From contig JAJYXT010000057.1 of assembly GCA_021801645.1 (NCBI GenBank), positions 1 to 53,932 of the forward strand: DNA of 53,932 bases, read 5' to 3'. The stretch comes from a bacterium (GTDB lineage: Bacteria; Chloroflexota; Dormibacteria; Aeolococcales; Bog-877). Under the pieces are notes generated by a model. It was not told where the DNA came from, did not search any database, and saw only the letters and a program-made list of their open reading frames with translations. Below are positions 28,901-37,252 of the stretch, one piece after another. The position numbers and the translations under genes are program-made. How positions within the stretch are numbered: position 1 is the stretch's first letter; the number at the start of each line of letters is the position of its first letter.

Positions 28901-29185
28901 AACCGCCCGGCAGAGCTGCTGGTAGGCAGGGCGGTCCGGAGCGAGCACCGCCAGGCGGCCGCCCCCTTGCAGGTCCAGCTCGGCCCCCACCATGGCCCGC
29001 ACTCCCAGGCGCCGTGCGGCCCGCACCAGCCGTACGGCCCCGTACAGACCGCCCCGGTCCACCAGCCCGATGGCCGGCATCTCCAGCTCCCGGGCCCTCT
29101 CCACCACAGCCTCCGGCGAGCTGGCCCCCTCAAGGAAGGAGAAGTAGGAACGCGCCCAGCATTCGGAGAAGGGGACAGGCGCCAT
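25901..29185 (-). CDS. dnaE2: Error-prone DNA polymerase DnaE2
   Basis: A 1,094-residue C-family polymerase. Order: PHP-like domain (1 to ~200, SYFSFLEGASSPEAVVERA, GLVDRGGLYG), palm with catalytic aspartates in STPDIDIDVST (about residue 427), fingers (EFNDLVVEVAIIRPGPIQG), helix-hairpin (GFNYVKGVGEVW) and a C-terminal OB domain (TVLGLVITRQAPPSAHG). The PHP metal-binding His/Asp residues are mostly replaced (RSYFSF for HSxFSF, VDRGG for TDHDG). DnaE2 does error-prone lesion bypass with ImuA and ImuB. I chose the ATG giving MAPVPFSECWA; it lies 13 bases after a LexA box, so the gene is SOS-controlled. Confidence 0.95.
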   Translation of the reverse strand: MAPVPFSECWARSYFSFLEGASSPEAVVERARELEMPAIGLVDRGGLYGAVRLVRAARRLGVRAMVGAELDLQGGGRLAVLAPDRPAYQQLCRAVSRAQLAGVKGAPRLCLEGLDEVLGRAAGAAESGQRDARRPAGLSERIRHDSRVRVAAEHWVRAGDLDRCVFLLGGPHSPVSRALGRGERPVAREALAALQAQLAPHNIYLCLQHHLHPGDDWLAAETASLAAELGVAIMASATPRYARPGDGRLLDVLTAIRHGCTLEEAAASGLLLPNHEYWMRDGAGLAELLPHPEAMVGASELASRADLELDFRHSRFPGLRLPPGVDPDLRLRQLCEEGIPDRYPGPREAVDARLAHELEVIGSCRLAEFFLIVAELMQFARRERIPAQGRGSAADSLVAYLLGITRVDPLAHNLLFERFLHEGMESTPDIDIDVSTTHRERLIQHVYDTYGEERTGMVCTVITFRLRLALRQVGAALGIPDRLLEQLAKAVDRDVEGEGGTTLVERLLAVASRAPSEAMSAREWRQFAELVDQVVGVPRHLSIHVGGMLVTGEPLWDIAPLERATRAGRVVVQFDKDDVEDLGLIKIDLLGLRTLSAVEEALTELERVGEGRPDLDRLDLADPEVYEMCSRADTVGVFQIESRAQQQTLPRARPREFNDLVVEVAIIRPGPIQGKAVHPYLRRRQGKEPVRYLHPRLEPILRDTLGVILYQEQIIEIAMGLAGFSAARADRFRRAMNRHRSREEMDSLEAEFLAGCRAQGVEAGIGAELFAAVRGFAEFGFCRSHAAAFARTAYETAWLRLHHPEAYLVGLLNLQPMGFYHPSVLVDDARRHGVAVLPVDVNHSASRCRVERQGGGLAVRLGFNYVKGVGEVWGERLDAERRRGGYASPEEFWLRTRLSREAMGALVLVGALDGFAVPRRELLWRLRGIEDEIESSGQPWLLPLPAPPPPLPPMTPEERLETDYRFLGLSTGPHPVELLRPRLAVLGAVRLQEARAAEPGARLTVLGLVITRQAPPSAHGMRFFTLADETGHLDLVIPPEVHRRHRQLAHHRPLICAQGVMRAVDGVVSMAVERLLALPEGAAGTAPSASHDYH

Positions 29186-29198
29186 TCCGGTATGGTAA

Positions 29199-29212
29199 CG
29201 AACATCTGTTCT
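29199..29212. promoter_or_regulatory. LexA (SOS) box upstream of dnaE2
   Basis: The sequence is CGAACATCTGTTCT, matching the Gram-positive/actinobacterial SOS box CGAAC-N4-GTTCG at all but the last base. It lies 13 bases before the dnaE2 start and 35 bases before the divergent CYTH/CHAD gene, so LexA could repress both. It differs at one position from the box before the imuA operon. Confidence 0.85.
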
Positions 29213-29247
29213 TGTATGGCCCCGAGCGCAGCTGTCAGAATCTCGCC

Positions 29248-30831
29248 ATGGCAGCCCGTGCAGGCCCCCGATCGGCTGCCGCCCCGACGCCCACCTCTGG
29301 CCGTCCGACCGGCCACTCCCGAACGTCACTCGAGTTCACCTCCAGAGGACCGATACCCGCGGCCGCCATCCGTGACCTGCTTCAGCTCTCGGCGCCGGGG
29401 CGAGAGGTCGTGGAGGTCATCGATCAGCAGTGGGTCGACACCTTCGACAGGCGCCTCCGGAAGGTCGGCGTGACCCTCCTGCTCTCCTGGGGGCGGCACC
29501 CCGAGGGAGGCCGGGCTGAGATACAGGGATTGGAGGAAGGCTCAGCCTGGAGCGTCCCCTGCCACCTGCCCCGCTCGCGGAGGAATGACACGGGGTGGCG
29601 GCTGGAGCAGCTCATCAGCGAGGGTCCGGCGACCTCTGTGCTCGGCCCCGTGATAGGAGCCAGGGCGCTCCTGCCGATCGCTCGCCTGCGGACACGGCGG
29701 CACAGCATCTCCCTGCGTGATGCCCGCGGACGGGTGCTCGGAGAGGCCCGCTGGGAGGAGCGCCTGGGGGCCCTGAGAGCGATGCCCCGGACCTTGCTGC
29801 GGGTGACGCTGCTGGGCCAGGGTCGACGCCGGGCCCAGCAGCTGCACGGCCGCCTGGTGGGCATGGAAGGGCTGGAGTCGAGTTCCGGAGGCTGGCTGGC
29901 CTGGCTGGACCTTGCCCCTCAGCCTCGGGTGAGACCTGTCGACCCAGATGAGCCGGCGGCCGAGGCTGTGAGGAGGATATTGCACGACCTCAGGGAGGTG
30001 GCCGCCGCCAACACTCCAGGGGTCCTCGCCGACCTCGACGTGGAGTTCCTTCACGACCTCCGAGTGGCGGTGCGGCGGGCTCGCTCCGCCCTCAAGCTGC
30101 TGGGCGACTGCCTGCCGGGACCGGGTGGAGCCCGCCTGGCCTCCGATCTGCGGTGGATGGGGGACCTCACCACCCCGACCAGGGACCTGGATGTGCTGCT
30201 CCAGGCCCTCTCCTCGACCGGGGACCCGGAGGCTGATCCGCTGGTGAAGCACCTCGCCCAGCGCCGTGCCGAGGAATGGTCCCAGCTCGCGGCGCAGATC
30301 CGGAGCCCTCGATGGAGGACGGCGCTCCGCCGCTGGGCCGCGGTCACCGCCAGCGGCCGGCTCCCCGTCCCCGGCGACCGCACTGTTGAGGCCCTGGCGC
30401 GGGAGCGGGCTGGACGCGCTTACCGGCGAGCCTTCCGGATCGCCGTCAGCCTGGGACCGGCCTCGCCTCCCGAGCGGTTCCACAGCCTGCGCAAGCGCTG
30501 CAAGGAGCTCCGCTACCTGCTGGAGTTTTTCGCACCCTCCCTGGACGGCGGGGAGTACCGTGACCTGCTGACGGTGCTGCGCTCCCTCCAGGATTGCCTC
30601 GGCGAATTCCAGGACACGCAGGTGCAGGAGTCCGAACTGATGAAACTCGCCCCCATGGCCGCGACCTCCGGGCCCGCGGCGGTGCTGGCCCTGGGACGGC
30701 TGGACCACCGGCTGCGAGAACGCCGGGAGCGGGCCCGGCAAACCATCGTCCCCCGGCTCAAGGCGTTCACCCAGCCCCGACTGAGGCGGTGGGCATCCGC
30801 CGCCGCCACCCTGGGAGGATCGGGATGCTGA
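29248..30831 (+). CDS. CYTH-like/CHAD domain protein
   Basis: A 527-residue protein. Residues ~25-230 resemble a CYTH (triphosphate tunnel) domain (VVEVIDQQWVDTFDRRLRKVGVTL), but the N-terminal ExExK signature is not intact (SLEFTSRG), so catalysis is doubtful. Residues ~245-510 are a CHAD domain: FLHDLRVAVRRARSALKLL and HSLRKRCKELRYLLEFF are its two conserved His-rich helical motifs. CHAD domains bind inorganic polyphosphate. The ATG is 35 bases after the LexA box on the other side from dnaE2. It overlaps the ParA-like start by 7 bases. Confidence 0.87.
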   Translation: MAARAGPRSAAAPTPTSGRPTGHSRTSLEFTSRGPIPAAAIRDLLQLSAPGREVVEVIDQQWVDTFDRRLRKVGVTLLLSWGRHPEGGRAEIQGLEEGSAWSVPCHLPRSRRNDTGWRLEQLISEGPATSVLGPVIGARALLPIARLRTRRHSISLRDARGRVLGEARWEERLGALRAMPRTLLRVTLLGQGRRRAQQLHGRLVGMEGLESSSGGWLAWLDLAPQPRVRPVDPDEPAAEAVRRILHDLREVAAANTPGVLADLDVEFLHDLRVAVRRARSALKLLGDCLPGPGGARLASDLRWMGDLTTPTRDLDVLLQALSSTGDPEADPLVKHLAQRRAEEWSQLAAQIRSPRWRTALRRWAAVTASGRLPVPGDRTVEALARERAGRAYRRAFRIAVSLGPASPPERFHSLRKRCKELRYLLEFFAPSLDGGEYRDLLTVLRSLQDCLGEFQDTQVQESELMKLAPMAATSGPAAVLALGRLDHRLRERRERARQTIVPRLKAFTQPRLRRWASAAATLGGSGC

Positions 30832-31646
30832 CGATTGCCGTCTACAACCTGAAGGGCGGGGTGGGCAAGACCTCGGCCGCCGTCAACCTCGGCTTCCTGG
30901 CGGCTTTAGATGGCTATAGGACCATTCTCTGGGACCTGGATCCCCAGGGCGGGGCTACCTACCTGCTGCGGGGCCGTCCCAAGGTGAAGGGAGGAGCGCG
31001 CTCGCTGATCAACAAGCCCGGCCAGCTGGAGCAACGAATACGCGGAACCGAGTTCGACAACCTCGATCTCCTGCCTGCCGATCGCTCCTACCGGGCCATG
31101 GATCTGGTCCTGGACAGGACGTCCCATTCCACCCGCCGCTTCGGGGACCAGCTTCGGCCCCTGGCCAGCCGATACGACCTGGTGCTCCTCGACTGTCCCC
31201 CGAGCGCATCTCTGGTCTCCCAGGCGGCGCTGCGTGCCGCCCAGCTGGTGCTGATCCCAGTCATCCCGGCGACCCTCTCCTGGAGAACCCTGAGCCAGGT
31301 GACGGGGCTGGTCAAGGAGCTCAAGCCGCCGCGCCCGGCCATGCTGCCGTTTCTCTCCTTGGTGGACCGCCGACGCCGCCTGCATCGGGAGGTCGCCGAG
31401 GAGCTCCGGACCGGGCTGCCGTCCCTGGCCCGCGCGGCGATCCCCATCTCCTCCGCGGTGGAGCAGATGGGCCCAAGGCGGTCACCGGTGCAGGTGTTCG
31501 CTGGGAGCACAGCGGCGGCCCTCGCCTACCGGGACCTGTGGGCAGAGGTGAGGGAGATGACCACCCCGACTCAGGACACAATCCAAGGGTCGACTCCTCC
31601 GCAGTCATCGGCCGCCCCGGGCAACTCGAAGCGGGGCGGAGCCTGA
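30825..31646 (+). CDS. Orphan ParA/Soj-family ATPase
   Basis: A 273-residue ParA-family ATPase. Deviant Walker A KGGVGKT at residues 10-16, switch region WDLDPQGGATYLL and Walker B YDLVLLDCPPS. It lacks an N-terminal helix-turn-helix. GGGAGG precedes the ATG, which overlaps the CHAD stop (ATGCTGA). No parB or centromere-like repeats are adjacent, so it is probably a positioning ATPase for a protein cargo, possibly polyphosphate bound by the CHAD protein. That link is inference from the overlap alone. Confidence 0.9.
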   Translation: MLTIAVYNLKGGVGKTSAAVNLGFLAALDGYRTILWDLDPQGGATYLLRGRPKVKGGARSLINKPGQLEQRIRGTEFDNLDLLPADRSYRAMDLVLDRTSHSTRRFGDQLRPLASRYDLVLLDCPPSASLVSQAALRAAQLVLIPVIPATLSWRTLSQVTGLVKELKPPRPAMLPFLSLVDRRRRLHREVAEELRTGLPSLARAAIPISSAVEQMGPRRSPVQVFAGSTAAALAYRDLWAEVREMTTPTQDTIQGSTPPQSSAAPGNSKRGGA

Positions 31647-31653
31647 CTGCTCG

Positions 31654-32886
31654 GTGACCGGGATAGGCGGCACCGGGCGGCTGCGGGCACCTTGGCGCAC
31701 TGGGGACGTGTGGGCCATATCACTCTCGGCCTTCCTGGCCGACCTCGGCTACCAGGCTGTGCTGGCCGGATTCCCCCTCTTCCTCGTTCTGGAACTCCAC
31801 CAGCCGGTCATTCTGTTCGGAGTGGCCAGCGCCCTCAGCTATGGAGGGGGCACCTTCTTCTCGCTGCTGGGGGGAAGACTGGGAGATCGCCTGGGCCACA
31901 GGCGGGTGGCTCTCCTGGGCAACTCCTTGATCCCCCTGCTCTCCCTCAGCGCCCTCTCCACCAGCCCCTCAGTGGCCATCGGCCTGCTGACCGGCGGCTG
32001 GTGGTTCCGCAACCTGCGAAGCCCCTCTAGGCGGGTCATGCTGACCGAGGCGGTTCCCGACCCGTCCGCCCGAACTGCCGCCTTCGGGTTTCTCCATGCC
32101 CTCGATGTAGGGGGCGGAGCCCTGGCCGGCCTATGGGTGCTGGTCGCAGTGTCCGCCCACCTCCCCTACCGCTGGATCTTCCTGGCCACCGCCGTACCGC
32201 TGGTAGCGTCCACCTTCGCCCTCTCCCGGGCCCGAACCGGAGTGCGGATACCCCGCCCGTCCCTGACTGCAACAGCCGGCCAGCCGCGCCCGCCTCTTCC
32301 CGGGGCGGGGGCCATGCTCCTGGCCGCCGCCCTATACGGGTTCACGTTCTATGCCGTGGGCTTTCCCATCCTCACCGTCGCCCAAGGTGGGGGCGGCGCT
32401 GTGGCTGGCATTGGGGCATTCCTTCTCTTCCAGGCCGTCTCCGCTGCCACTGGGTACCTGCTGCCCCGCCTCCTCGGGAGCACGCTGGCCAGAGGGTTTC
32501 GGGAACTGGCTTGGCTGGGGTACGGGGGAGGGGCGCTGGGAGCGGTGCTGCTCGCGACGGGGTACGGCCTCCACCTGGGTCTGGCGGCACTACTTCCAGG
32601 GGTCGCCGTCCTCGGGTTTGGTCTGGGAGTCGTCGAGACCCTCGAGCCGAGTCTGATGTCGCTGCTGCGCCCGGGGGCGGCGGCGGGCCGAGGGTTCGGC
32701 GCCCTGGCGGCCGCCCGCAGCTGGGGGGTCTTCCTGGGGAACCTGCTGATGGGTCTGCTCTACGGCGTAGCCCCCCAGCTGGCGTACGCCTATGCCGCGG
32801 TGGTTGGAGCGGCAGCCGGGGCAACCATGCTCGCCGCAGTTCCCCGAGCGAGGCTTAGCGACCGCCGGCTCGCGGAGGGCGGCTGA
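31654..32886 (+). CDS. MFS transporter
   Basis: A 410-residue protein with about 12 hydrophobic helices. The loop 2-3 motif of the major facilitator superfamily is visible as GGRLGDRLGHRRVALLG. NLRSPSRRVMLTEAVPD follows helix 4, a pattern seen in drug-efflux-type members. GTG start 7 bases after the ParA-like stop, so it belongs to the same transcript. It converges with ftsH, separated by five bases. The substrate cannot be read. Confidence 0.88.
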   Translation: MTGIGGTGRLRAPWRTGDVWAISLSAFLADLGYQAVLAGFPLFLVLELHQPVILFGVASALSYGGGTFFSLLGGRLGDRLGHRRVALLGNSLIPLLSLSALSTSPSVAIGLLTGGWWFRNLRSPSRRVMLTEAVPDPSARTAAFGFLHALDVGGGALAGLWVLVAVSAHLPYRWIFLATAVPLVASTFALSRARTGVRIPRPSLTATAGQPRPPLPGAGAMLLAAALYGFTFYAVGFPILTVAQGGGGAVAGIGAFLLFQAVSAATGYLLPRLLGSTLARGFRELAWLGYGGGALGAVLLATGYGLHLGLAALLPGVAVLGFGLGVVETLEPSLMSLLRPGAAAGRGFGALAAARSWGVFLGNLLMGLLYGVAPQLAYAYAAVVGAAAGATMLAAVPRARLSDRRLAEGG

Positions 32887-32891
32887 GGGAG

Positions 32892-34865
32892 TCAGAGTTG
32901 GGAGGGAACTCCTACCTCGGCGACAGCATCGTGAGCCGTCGCCACCGCCGCCTTCTCCGGCTGGGGCACCGGCTCAGGGGCCACCGGCTTGGGAGGCAGG
33001 CCAGTCACCCGCAGGATCTCGGCCTCCTCCAGCGACTCCTCCCGGAGCAGGGCGGTGGTCAGGGCCCGGAGCTTGTCCCGGTTCTGCTCGAGCAGGCTCA
33101 CCGCCTCGTCGAAGCATTCGTCGACGATCCGGCGCACCTCCGAGTCGATCACCTGGGCGGTGGCCTCGCTGTAGGGGCGCTGGGCCATCATCATGGTCTG
33201 CTGTTCCGGGTCGTCCGACAGGTTCAGCGGACCGATCTTGGGACTCATCCCCCAGCGAACCACCATCTGCCTCGCGATGTTGGTGACCTGCTGCAGGTCG
33301 CTCTCGGCCCCGGTGGTCACCACTCCGTAGACCAGCTGCTCGGCGGCGCGGCCGCCCAGGGCCCCGACGATGCGGGCCCGAAGATAGGTCTCCGGGTAGT
33401 TCTGGCGGTCGTCGACCGGCGCCTGGACGGTCACGCCCAGCGCCCTTCCCCGCGGGATGATCGACACCCGGCGGACCGGGTCGGCCTCCGGCACCAGGAG
33501 GCCGAGGAGAGCGTGACCGGACTCGTGGTAGGCGGTGCGCTCCCGGTCCTCGGTGCTCATGACGATGCGCCGGGCTGCACCCAGAAGGACCTTCTCCAGC
33601 GACTCGGTGAAGTCGTCCATGGTCACCGCGGCGCGGTTGCGGCGGGCGGCGGTGAGCGCCGCCTCATTGACCAGGTTGCGCAGTTCGGCGCCCACCAGCC
33701 CAGGGGTCCGGGAGGCGAGGGCGTCCAGGTCGACGTCCGCGGCCAGCGGCACCCCCTTGGTGTGGATCCTCAGGATCGCGGCCCGACCGACGCGATCCGG
33801 TGGCTGGACCATCACCCGCCGGTCGAAGCGCCCGGGACGGAGCAGGGCTGAGTCGAGCACGTCGGCGCGGTTGGTGGCCGCCAGGACGATCACCCCCTCG
33901 CGGGAGTCGAAGCCGTCCATCTCGGTGAGAATCTGGTTCAGGGTCTGCTCCCGCTCGTCGTGGCCTCCGAAGCTGGGGCCGACGCTGCGGCTCCGGCCCA
34001 CGGCGTCCAGCTCGTCGATGAAGATGATGGCCGGGGCGGCCGCCTTGGCCTTGTTGAACAGGTCGCGAACTCGGGAGGCGCCCACGCCGACCACCATCTC
34101 GATGAACTCCGAAGCCGAGATGCTGAAGAACGGGACCCCCGCCTCGCCCGCCACCGCCCGGGCCAGCAGGGTCTTGCCGGTGCCGGGCAGGCCCACCAGA
34201 AGCACTCCCTTGGGAATGCTGCCTCCGAGGCGCTGGTACTTCCCTGGCTGGCGCAGGAAATCCACTATCTCCTCCAGCTCCTCCTTGGCCTCCTCGATCC
34301 CCGCGACATCCGCGAAGGTGGTGGCCGGCTTCTCTGGGTCATAGAGCCGGGCCTGGGATCGGCCCAGGCTGAAGAGCCCGCCGCCCGCCGAGGCGGTGGT
34401 GCGCCGCATCAGCCAGACGAAGAACACCAGGAACAGCAGGGTGGGTCCGAAGCTGTAGAGGATCTCGACCAGAGCCGACGTCGGGGGATTGGGATTCTGG
34501 GCGTTGATGGTGACGTTGTGGGCGGACAGCAGCGACTCCAGCTGGCCGCCGGCGAAGGCGGGGACCTGGGTTGTGAAGTGGAGTGCCTTGTCCTTGCTGG
34601 AGTCACTCGCCCCGGTCGGCGTCTTGAAGGTGCCCTCGATGCTGTCCCCGGTCGCGGTGATGCTGCTGACGTCGTTGGCCTGGACCTCGGTCACGAAGCG
34701 GTTGTAGGGGACGGTTATGGTCTTGGGGCTGGCTGGTGGGAAGAAGACGTTGGCCACCAGGATGTTCAGGGCCAGGAAGATGGCCACCGGCAGCAGGAAT
34801 TGCAGCGAGCGCCACTGGGGGGACCGCCGGGGCGGCTGGGAGCCTCCCTGCGGAGATTGGGCCAT
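32892..34865 (-). CDS. ftsH: ATP-dependent zinc metalloprotease FtsH
   Basis: A 657-residue membrane protease. There are two N-terminal membrane helices (about 20-38 and 138-156) flanking a periplasmic domain rich in Thr/Ser/Asn. The AAA domain has Walker A GLPGTGKT near 225, Walker [12 protein letters not shown] and the arginine-finger region [11 protein letters not shown]. The protease domain has the zinc motif HESGH near 446. It degrades membrane and short-lived cytoplasmic proteins. It lies 56 bases downstream of the small protein gene of the imu operon, so read-through from the SOS promoter is possible. Confidence 0.97.
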   Translation of the reverse strand: MAQSPQGGSQPPRRSPQWRSLQFLLPVAIFLALNILVANVFFPPASPKTITVPYNRFVTEVQANDVSSITATGDSIEGTFKTPTGASDSSKDKALHFTTQVPAFAGGQLESLLSAHNVTINAQNPNPPTSALVEILYSFGPTLLFLVFFVWLMRRTTASAGGGLFSLGRSQARLYDPEKPATTFADVAGIEEAKEELEEIVDFLRQPGKYQRLGGSIPKGVLLVGLPGTGKTLLARAVAGEAGVPFFSISASEFIEMVVGVGASRVRDLFNKAKAAAPAIIFIDELDAVGRSRSVGPSFGGHDEREQTLNQILTEMDGFDSREGVIVLAATNRADVLDSALLRPGRFDRRVMVQPPDRVGRAAILRIHTKGVPLAADVDLDALASRTPGLVGAELRNLVNEAALTAARRNRAAVTMDDFTESLEKVLLGAARRIVMSTEDRERTAYHESGHALLGLLVPEADPVRRVSIIPRGRALGVTVQAPVDDRQNYPETYLRARIVGALGGRAAEQLVYGVVTTGAESDLQQVTNIARQMVVRWGMSPKIGPLNLSDDPEQQTMMMAQRPYSEATAQVIDSEVRRIVDECFDEAVSLLEQNRDKLRALTTALLREESLEEAEILRVTGLPPKPVAPEPVPQPEKAAVATAHDAVAEVGVPSQL

Positions 34866-34921
34866 GAGCGAAAGCTAGCAGATGCCGGAGCGGCGGTTCG
34901 CGGGGGAGATTTGCCTTGCCC

Positions 34922-35164
34922 TCAGCCCCACACTCGGACCGTCCAGCCCACCCCGGGCTCGCGACGCAGATCCAGGCACTCTCCTGATGCCAGCAGCACC
35001 CGCCAGCATCGCAGCCTCCGGGGCCGGGCTGGGGCGGTGCGCCACCAGCCCACCTCCACCACGGACCGCTCAACGACCTCGGTCACCTCCACCCAGCCGC
35101 TCTCCCTTAGGACGGCGCGCGGCTCCGCCTCCTCCCCGGCGCACTCCACCTCCACCGGGGTCAT
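34922..35164 (-). CDS. Small imuB-linked protein (DUF6504-like)
   Basis: An 80-residue protein whose ATG overlaps the ImuB-like stop (ATGA). It opens TPVEVECAGEEAEPRAVL, and contains VTEVVERSVVEVGWWR, CWRVLLASGECLDLR and a terminal WTVRV. This resembles the DUF6504 family, which as I recall often sits next to Y-family polymerase or DnaE2 genes in actinobacteria; that recollection needs a profile search. A small beta-rich fold is likely. Probably an accessory of the mutagenesis complex. Confidence 0.7.
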   Translation of the reverse strand: MTPVEVECAGEEAEPRAVLRESGWVEVTEVVERSVVEVGWWRTAPARPRRLRCWRVLLASGECLDLRREPGVGWTVRVWG

Positions 35165-36372
35165 GCCCGACGCCACACCAGCCGCTCCTCGGGCACGTCC
35201 CCAGGGTGCTCAGGACGCACCGCAACCCGCCAGACCAGGTCGCCGCCGAACCGCTCACTGAGCCGGGCGGCGGCGCGTGCGATCTCCTCCCGACGATCTC
35301 CCCCGCTGGGAAAGAGCTGGCGCTGGCGCACCGGAGGCGCGACCAGCTCCAGCGCTTGGAGCTCGACCACCTCGACCGGGCGCCGCACCCGGGCCATGAG
35401 GCTGAGCACCAGAGGCAGCAGCTCCTCCTTGGTCATGGCTGGAGAGGGGGGCGTGATCAGCTCCCAGGACTCCCCTTCCTCCCCACCCACCAGCAGCCGC
35501 AGCCGTCCCGCGGCCAGGTTCCGCTGGGCCAGCTCCCCGGCCAGCTCCGCCGCCAGCTCTGGAGCGCCGAAGCGCAACGCCTCAGTGTCCTCGACCGGCC
35601 CGGCCAACACCCGCCGAACCCCACAGGGAGGCGGAGCCACCCAGGGATTGACGGTGGCCCCGTCCCGCCCCAGACAGAGACGGTTGAGGAGCAGGCCCTC
35701 CGGTCCGAACTGTCGTTGCAGCAGAGGGAGCGGGATCGAGGCACAGTCGCCACATGTCGTCAGGCCAAACTCCCGCAACCGCTCCTTGACGGTCCCGGGC
35801 AGGGGCAGGGCCTCCACCGGAAGCGCGGCCAGAAAGTGTGGCGCCCGGCCCGGAGGCACCAACCGGGCACGCCCGGGATCTGTGGCCAGGGCGGCCGCCC
35901 AAGCGGTGAAACGCGACTGCCCCACCCCCACCCGGGGCGGGACCAGAAGCAGCCGCTGCAGCTCCCTTCCCAGCCGGGAGGCCAGAGCCGCCTCCGTGGG
36001 ACAGCGCAGGTCGCGGGCCCCGGCATCCAGGTAGGCGAGGGTGTCGTCCACCCACTCCACCATGGGGCTGATGTCCTGCAGGGCCAGGCGCAGCTCCCAG
36101 CGCAGCTCCGAGATCGCCGTCTCCTCCACGCCGAGACGGGCCGCGTCCGGGCAGGAGATCACCGCCTGGCGCCACTCACCTCCGGGGACAGCCCCGGCGG
36201 CCACCGCAGCCTCCGAGGCGGCCAGAAGCACCTCCCCACCGCCCAGTCTCCGCTCCGGGCCCACCAGGACCGCCTCTTCTCTCAGCTCAGGGTGGGCACG
36301 CCAGGCCAGGCTGAGGGCGAGATGAGGGAAGATCGCGCAAGCCAGGCGGGGGGCTGAGCCCCGGCCGCTCAC
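35161..36372 (-). CDS. imuB: ImuB-like inactive Y-family polymerase
   Basis: A 403-residue protein of the ImuB type. The N-terminal ACAIFPHLALSLAWRAH stands where active Y-polymerases have a metal-binding Asp (DxDxFF), and ISPMVEWVDDTLAYLDAGA matches ImuB's second block, so catalytic residues are absent. Later segments (LREFGLTTCGDCASIPL) match the helix-hairpin region. ImuB bridges DnaE2 to the sliding clamp; QLFP near residue 365 is a possible partial clamp-binding motif (QLxLF-like). GTG start overlaps the ImuA-like stop (GTGA); the long upstream frame is a shadow. Confidence 0.85.
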   Translation of the reverse strand: MSGRGSAPRLACAIFPHLALSLAWRAHPELREEAVLVGPERRLGGGEVLLAASEAAVAAGAVPGGEWRQAVISCPDAARLGVEETAISELRWELRLALQDISPMVEWVDDTLAYLDAGARDLRCPTEAALASRLGRELQRLLLVPPRVGVGQSRFTAWAAALATDPGRARLVPPGRAPHFLAALPVEALPLPGTVKERLREFGLTTCGDCASIPLPLLQRQFGPEGLLLNRLCLGRDGATVNPWVAPPPCGVRRVLAGPVEDTEALRFGAPELAAELAGELAQRNLAAGRLRLLVGGEEGESWELITPPSPAMTKEELLPLVLSLMARVRRPVEVVELQALELVAPPVRQRQLFPSGGDRREEIARAAARLSERFGGDLVWRVAVRPEHPGDVPEERLVWRRA

Positions 36373-37145
36373 CCACTGGCCTCCATGGGGACCGTGAGAT
36401 CCTCTGCCTCCAGCTCCGCCTCCACCACTCCCGCCCCGGAGGAGTAGGGACGGGGAAGTGCGATCCGCAGCCGACAGCTCCGGCCGCTCCCCCCCATCCG
36501 GCTGCGTCCCACCCGCAGGCGCACCCAGATTCCGGAGATGTCGCGATGGACTCTGGTCCAGGCCAGCCGCTGACACTCGACCTCCATCGCCACCCGGAGG
36601 GCGACCTCTCCGGGGAGGGACTGCCCCCCGCAGATGAGCGCCACCCCTCCGCTGGACTCCAGCGCCCCGAGCAGGGTCGCCGGGGCCACCCTCCCCACCG
36701 GCTCCCACCTATCGGCCACCATCAGGGTGATGCCCGCCCCCGCCTCGACTAGGGCTCGGGCGGCGGCCCACCCCTGTTCGGGGCGGCGGGGATGAACCAG
36801 CCATAGGTTGCGCAGATCACCCCCATAGGCCTCTATGTCATTGGGGTCGACCCGCCTGGAGAAGTCCACCAGCACCGCCGGGAGGGAGATGGAGAGGCGA
36901 GCCAGGATCACCAGGCTCAGGTCGAACCACCCCTGACCCAACTCTCCCGACACCCATGTGAGGCGCCCTCGGGGCAGCCCGTCGCACCCGGTCAGGCCGT
37001 CAACCCCACCTATCCCCGTGGGCAACCCGTCCACGCGCAGCCCTGTCCCCGCCAGGACCGCGCGGGAGCCGTAGCGCTCCCGGAGGGTGGCCAGAGCCGC
37101 CCCCAGAGCGGGGGAAGCCCTGTTACGGAGGTCGTCGCCCAGCAA
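36369..37145 (-). CDS. imuA: ImuA-like RecA-fold protein
   Basis: A protein of about 258 residues with the order expected for ImuA: GLPTGIGGVDGL and GLPRGRLTWVSGELGQG (degenerate Walker A region of the RecA fold), then LPAVLVDFSRRVDP and WLVHPRRPEQGW. ImuA partners ImuB and DnaE2 in SOS mutagenesis. The start is uncertain: a TTG at 37145 has GAGGAG 8 bases upstream, while a GTG at 37178 lies closer to the LexA box but has no ribosome site. Cysteine codons and homology upstream of the box do not support longer forms. Confidence 0.8.
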   Translation of the reverse strand: MLGDDLRNRASPALGAALATLRERYGSRAVLAGTGLRVDGLPTGIGGVDGLTGCDGLPRGRLTWVSGELGQGWFDLSLVILARLSISLPAVLVDFSRRVDPNDIEAYGGDLRNLWLVHPRRPEQGWAAARALVEAGAGITLMVADRWEPVGRVAPATLLGALESSGGVALICGGQSLPGEVALRVAMEVECQRLAWTRVHRDISGIWVRLRVGRSRMGGSGRSCRLRIALPRPYSSGAGVVEAELEAEDLTVPMEASG

Positions 37146-37190
37146 TGTCCCAGCTCCTCGACAAGGTCCAGCGGACACAGGGCCATGATA

Positions 37191-37204
37191 CGAACATTTG
37201 TTCT
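37191..37204. promoter_or_regulatory. LexA (SOS) box upstream of imuA operon
   Basis: CGAACATTTGTTCT, followed by CG, matches the Gram-positive SOS box CGAAC-N4-GTTCG and is identical to the dnaE2 box at 13 of 14 positions. It is 12 bases before the GTG and 45 before the TTG start choice for imuA. It also lies in the divergent region of the HU gene, 112 bases before that start. Confidence 0.87.
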
Positions 37205-37252
37205 CGAAAGGCAAGAGGCCTCCGCCGACTGCGTGCCTCCCCATAAATTGCC

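Noticed and set aside
27554-29473. A 639-codon open frame on the strand opposite dnaE2
   Set aside because: It mirrors dnaE2, is rich in His/Gln/Arg/Pro as expected from antisense high-GC DNA, and shows no family motif.
30825-31646. Chromosome or plasmid partition (parAB) locus or replication origin
   Set aside because: No parB gene, no parS-like repeats and no replication genes lie next to the ParA-family ATPase.
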